DNA of 64,000 bases from positions 1-64,000 of the forward strand of contig CAZKCM010000002.1 in the NCBI GenBank assembly GCA_964551315.1. Direction: 5' to 3'. Positions within the stretch are counted from its first letter, which is position 1. The number at the start of each line of letters is the position of its first letter. The DNA comes from Virgifigura sp964551315. GTDB taxonomy: Bacteria > Pseudomonadota > Alphaproteobacteria > Dongiales > Dongiaceae. The notes under the pieces are model-generated. The model saw nothing but the letters and a program-made list of their open reading frames with translations, was not told where the DNA came from and did not search any database. Position numbers and translations under genes: made by a program. Of the stretch, positions 61,356-64,000 are shown piece after piece.

Positions 61356-63587
61356 TCAATGCGCGACCAGGACATCCACCTTCCCGCGCCGCCCGATTAC
61401 GGTGGCCGAGACCTCGGTCGGCTGACGGCGGAAATCTACATCGACCGAGGCGTCTCCCACGGAAATGTCGCGAATCGTCACCCGCTCCAGGAAGGGCGGC
61501 AGCACGGGCCGGTGGAAACGGACTTGCCGCGCGGGAATGTCGAAGCTGATTCCAAGGCAGGAGGCCAACAGGCTCGCGACCGTCGTGCTGGCCCAGGCCT
61601 GCGGCGTGCAGGCCACCGGATAGAGCACGGGCCCCTCCGATGCACGCCGGTTGAATCCGCAGAACAGCTCCGGCAGCCGGTGCTGTTCCATGAAGATCGC
61701 CGCGTTGAACAACCCGGTCAGGATCTTCAACACCTCCTGCTTGAAGCCGTAGCGCGCCAGGCCCATGGCGATCAGGGCATTGTCGTGCGGCCAGACCGAG
61801 CCGTTGTGGTAGGACATCGGGTTGTACCGGGCCTCGCCCTCGGCGACGGTCCGGATGCCCCAACTGCAGAAGAAATCGGTCGACATCAGGGTTTGGGCGA
61901 CTCGCGCCGCCCGCTCGGGCGAGGCGATGCCGCAGAGCAGCGCATGGCCGGCGTTGGAGGCGCGGACGCGGCACAGCTGCTTATGGCGATCGAGGGCGAG
62001 ACCATAGGTGCCGAGCTCATCGCACCAGAAAGTGGCCTCGAACCGCTCGCGCAGCCGTTCGGCCTGCTCCATCCAGGTCTGCGCCTGCACGATCCGGCCG
62101 AGCGCAGCGGCGAGCCGTGCCGCCGCCTGCTTGGCCGCGAACACATAACCCTGCACTTCACAGATGGAGATTGGGGCCTCCGCCAGCCGCCCGTCGGCGT
62201 GAAAGACGGAATCGAACGAATCCTTCCACCCCTGGTTGGCGAGGCCGTTCGGCGTCTTCTTGACGTAATCGACGAAACCGTCGCCATCCAAGTCGGCATA
62301 CCGGTCGATCCAGCCGATCGCGGCCTCGACATTCGGCCAGATTCGCTCGATGAATTCGCGATCCCAGGTTCGCTCGAAATAGGCGCCGGCGAGGACAACG
62401 AACAGCGGCGTCGAATCGACGCTGCCGTAGTACAGGCGAAAGGGGACCTCGCCGAGCATCGCCATCTCGCCGCGCCGGGTCTCGTGAAGGATCTTGCCGG
62501 GTTCGGCGTCCTGCTCCGGAATGACCTCGGTCGCTTGCGTGGCGGCGAGAAAGCCGAGGACGCCGCGGGCGATCCCCGGGTCCTTCCACAGATAGTGCAG
62601 CGCCGCGATGATGGCGTCGCGCCCGAACGGACAGCTGAACCAGGGCGTCCCCGCATAGGGGTAGGGGCCGTACTCGGTGTCGCTGACCAGCATGTAGAGG
62701 TCGGCGGCCGAGCGGTTGCTCCACTCGTTGAACAGGTCGTTCGAGGTGTAGACGTCGGCTTCCCGCGCGCGCCGGGCCCGGCGCGCGCGCCGGGCGTCGA
62801 GTAGACAAAGCGCGTAGCCCCGCTCGCTCGCCGCGGCCTTCGCCCGGCCGCACTTGCAGTCGACGGTGACGAAGCAGGCCGTCGTCTCCCCGGGCTTCAG
62901 GGAAAGGCGAAACGCTGCCGAGGTGGGCGAGATGTGGCTCGGCGCCGGCTCGAATGTGAGATGCGTCGAACGGACGACTCCGTCCAAGCCCCGATAGGCC
63001 AGGCGAACCGTGTTGCCGTTGACCTCGGCGGGCAGCGGCGTCCCTCTGCGCCTTCGCCGCTGCCCGCGCACCTCGAAGATGTCGGCGAAGTCGGCATCGA
63101 ACATGAACTGCAGCAGAAAATCGATCGCGCCCGCCCCGAAGTTGCGGATCTTGATGCGCTCGTAGCAGACGTCGTTCCAAAGGAACAGCGTGCGCTGAAG
63201 GTGGATCTGGTCCCGGCGAAGCTGATACTGGCCCGGAAGCCCGTAATCCGGGTTCGTCGCATCGACCGACAGAACGCTGTTGTCGCGCCGGACGGTGGAG
63301 CTGAGCAGCAGCGGTCGCGCGTTGCTGACGCGCATCTCGTAATGTGACAGGTGCCGGGTGTCGTTGCAGAACAGCCCGTTCTCGCCGCTCTGCATCGACA
63401 GGATGTCACCGAAGACGTTGAACACCGCGAAGGAGTTCCCCTCCTTCAGGACCCGTGGCTGTATCTCGATCTGCCCGGATTCCACTCGAAGATAGGCGCT
63501 GACGTCCGCGTACTCGTCGGACGTCAGGTCCGTCCTGTACTTTATGCCTTCTTCCGATCCGGGATCTTTGTCGGGCATCGGTACCAA
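61356..63587 (-). CDS. Amylo-alpha-1,6-glucosidase/glycogen-debranching-type protein
   Basis: A 743-residue protein with an N-terminal glycogen-debranching-enzyme beta-sandwich domain (DLTSDEYADV..., FNVFGDILSM, FCNDTRHLSHYEMRV) and a C-terminal six-hairpin (GH133-like) domain. Visible late motifs are GTPWFSCPFGRDAIIAALHYLW, TPNGLANQGWKDSFDSVFHADG and NPMSYHNGSVWPHDNALIAMGL. Such proteins often sit next to a glycosyltransferase, as here. The TTG start at 63587 has AGGA six bases upstream; an ATG at 63578 is the alternative. The oligosaccharide substrate is not known. Confidence 0.85.
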   Translation of the reverse strand: MVPMPDKDPGSEEGIKYRTDLTSDEYADVSAYLRVESGQIEIQPRVLKEGNSFAVFNVFGDILSMQSGENGLFCNDTRHLSHYEMRVSNARPLLLSSTVRRDNSVLSVDATNPDYGLPGQYQLRRDQIHLQRTLFLWNDVCYERIKIRNFGAGAIDFLLQFMFDADFADIFEVRGQRRRRRGTPLPAEVNGNTVRLAYRGLDGVVRSTHLTFEPAPSHISPTSAAFRLSLKPGETTACFVTVDCKCGRAKAAASERGYALCLLDARRARRARRAREADVYTSNDLFNEWSNRSAADLYMLVSDTEYGPYPYAGTPWFSCPFGRDAIIAALHYLWKDPGIARGVLGFLAATQATEVIPEQDAEPGKILHETRRGEMAMLGEVPFRLYYGSVDSTPLFVVLAGAYFERTWDREFIERIWPNVEAAIGWIDRYADLDGDGFVDYVKKTPNGLANQGWKDSFDSVFHADGRLAEAPISICEVQGYVFAAKQAAARLAAALGRIVQAQTWMEQAERLRERFEATFWCDELGTYGLALDRHKQLCRVRASNAGHALLCGIASPERAARVAQTLMSTDFFCSWGIRTVAEGEARYNPMSYHNGSVWPHDNALIAMGLARYGFKQEVLKILTGLFNAAIFMEQHRLPELFCGFNRRASEGPVLYPVACTPQAWASTTVASLLASCLGISFDIPARQVRFHRPVLPPFLERVTIRDISVGDASVDVDFRRQPTEVSATVIGRRGKVDVLVAH

Positions 63588-63605
63588 AAACGTTCCTGGA
63601 GAGGG

Positions 63606-64000
63606 TCAGGCGATCCGTATGGGGGCCAGCTTCCGCGCCGCAAGGTTCTGGTAGATTCTGAGATAACCCTCTGCCATTCGCTCGACCGAAAAGCGTTCCT
63701 CGAACACCCGACGGATGGTCCGCCGGTCGAGGCGGTCGATCTGCTCGAAGGCCATGACCGCCTGGGCGCAGTCCTCGACCACGAAGCCTGTGACGCCGTC
63801 GTCGACGATCTCGGGCACGGACCCGCGGCGGAAAGCGATCACCGGTGTGCCACAGGCCATCGCTTCGATCAAGGTGAGTCCGAACGGTTCCGGCCAGTCG
63901 ATCGGAAAGACAAGGGCGTAGGCGCCGCCGAGGAATTCGCTCTTCTCGTCCTCGGTGATTTCGCCGACGAAATCGACCAGCGGATCGTCGAACAAGGGCT
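63606..64000 (-). CDS. Glycosyltransferase family 4 protein, C-terminal part (runs off the window)
   Basis: At least 131 residues, ending at 63606, of a GT-B glycosyltransferase. The segment ALVFPIDWPEPFGLTLIEAMACGTPVIAFRRGSVPEIVDDGVTGFVVED is the donor-nucleotide site with the EPFG-L-EAMACG motif. The 5' part lies beyond base 64000. It is 18 bases upstream of the debranching-type gene on the same strand, so the two form an operon. Confidence 0.85.
   Translation of the reverse strand, partial: PLFDDPLVDFVGEITEDEKSEFLGGAYALVFPIDWPEPFGLTLIEAMACGTPVIAFRRGSVPEIVDDGVTGFVVEDCAQAVMAFEQIDRLDRRTIRRVFEERFSVERMAEGYLRIYQNLAARKLAPIRIA

Overview
The window is a gene-dense, GC-rich chromosomal segment of an alphaproteobacterium. 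The order cannot be fixed from sequence alone, but free-living Rhodospirillales- or Hyphomicrobiales-like lineages fit best. The evidence is a cluster of alphaproteobacterial hallmarks: an ECF11-type rpoE-chrR pair with a matching promoter, motifs matching the EcfG general-stress sigma consensus, full-length CtrA boxes, an HWE histidine kinase, an IalB family protein, NnrU and acetoacetyl-CoA synthetase. Most genes are ordinary housekeeping, transport and repair functions. No CRISPR array, intact insertion sequence, integrase, prophage or rRNA operon was seen. There is one tRNA gene, tRNA-Ala(CGC).

Layout. 1-6.5 kb: small stress- or envelope-type proteins, a cupin, OsmC with a divergent GlxA-type AraC regulator, and a topoisomerase IB. 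6.6-11.6 kb: a peptide/nickel-class ABC transporter with a fused double ATPase. 11.7-13.8 kb: DUF924, a glutathione S-transferase and a Bax-inhibitor-1 protein. 14.0-18.3 kb: a complete sugar ABC transporter. 18.3-23.1 kb: a LysE exporter, an FtsX/LolD-like ABC system and a divergent TesA-like esterase. 23.2-26.3 kb: an aldo/keto reductase, then thpR, cobB and a uracil-DNA-glycosylase-like gene. 26.3-30 kb: a zincin, a response regulator with a PAS/LOV-like HWE kinase, and a YkvA protein. 30.1-38.6 kb: acetoacetyl-CoA synthetase, a frameshifted small gene behind a good EcfG-type promoter, a YbaK protein, two aminotransferases, an alpha/beta hydrolase and a DMT exporter.

38.6-44.1 kb is the accessory part. 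It holds an IclR-controlled NitT/TauT-type ABC transporter whose leader region contains a broken gamma-glutamyltransferase start. Beside it are a frameshifted, truncated fragment resembling the N-terminal domain of RES-type toxins and further decayed frames. It looks like a degrading acquired island.

44.1-64.0 kb: a beta-propeller protein and a LysR regulator, DUF1127, DinB, a PmtA-like methyltransferase, a quinone oxidoreductase, a class-3 (ReAV-type) asparaginase, a TrmH methyltransferase, rpoE-chrR, IalB, rlmN, a Mug-like glycosylase without the usual Asn, argG, FadL, NnrU, folD, DUF167/YggT, tRNA-Ala, GlsB, a CtrA-linked small gene, an amylo-alpha-1,6-glucosidase and the end of a glycosyltransferase.

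No complete, clearly new multi-gene system was found. The most interesting items are the regulatory sites tied to specific genes (RpoE, EcfG, CtrA), the LOV-like kinase that keeps the cysteine but lacks the flavin-contact residues, the Asn-less Mug homologue and the decaying island.
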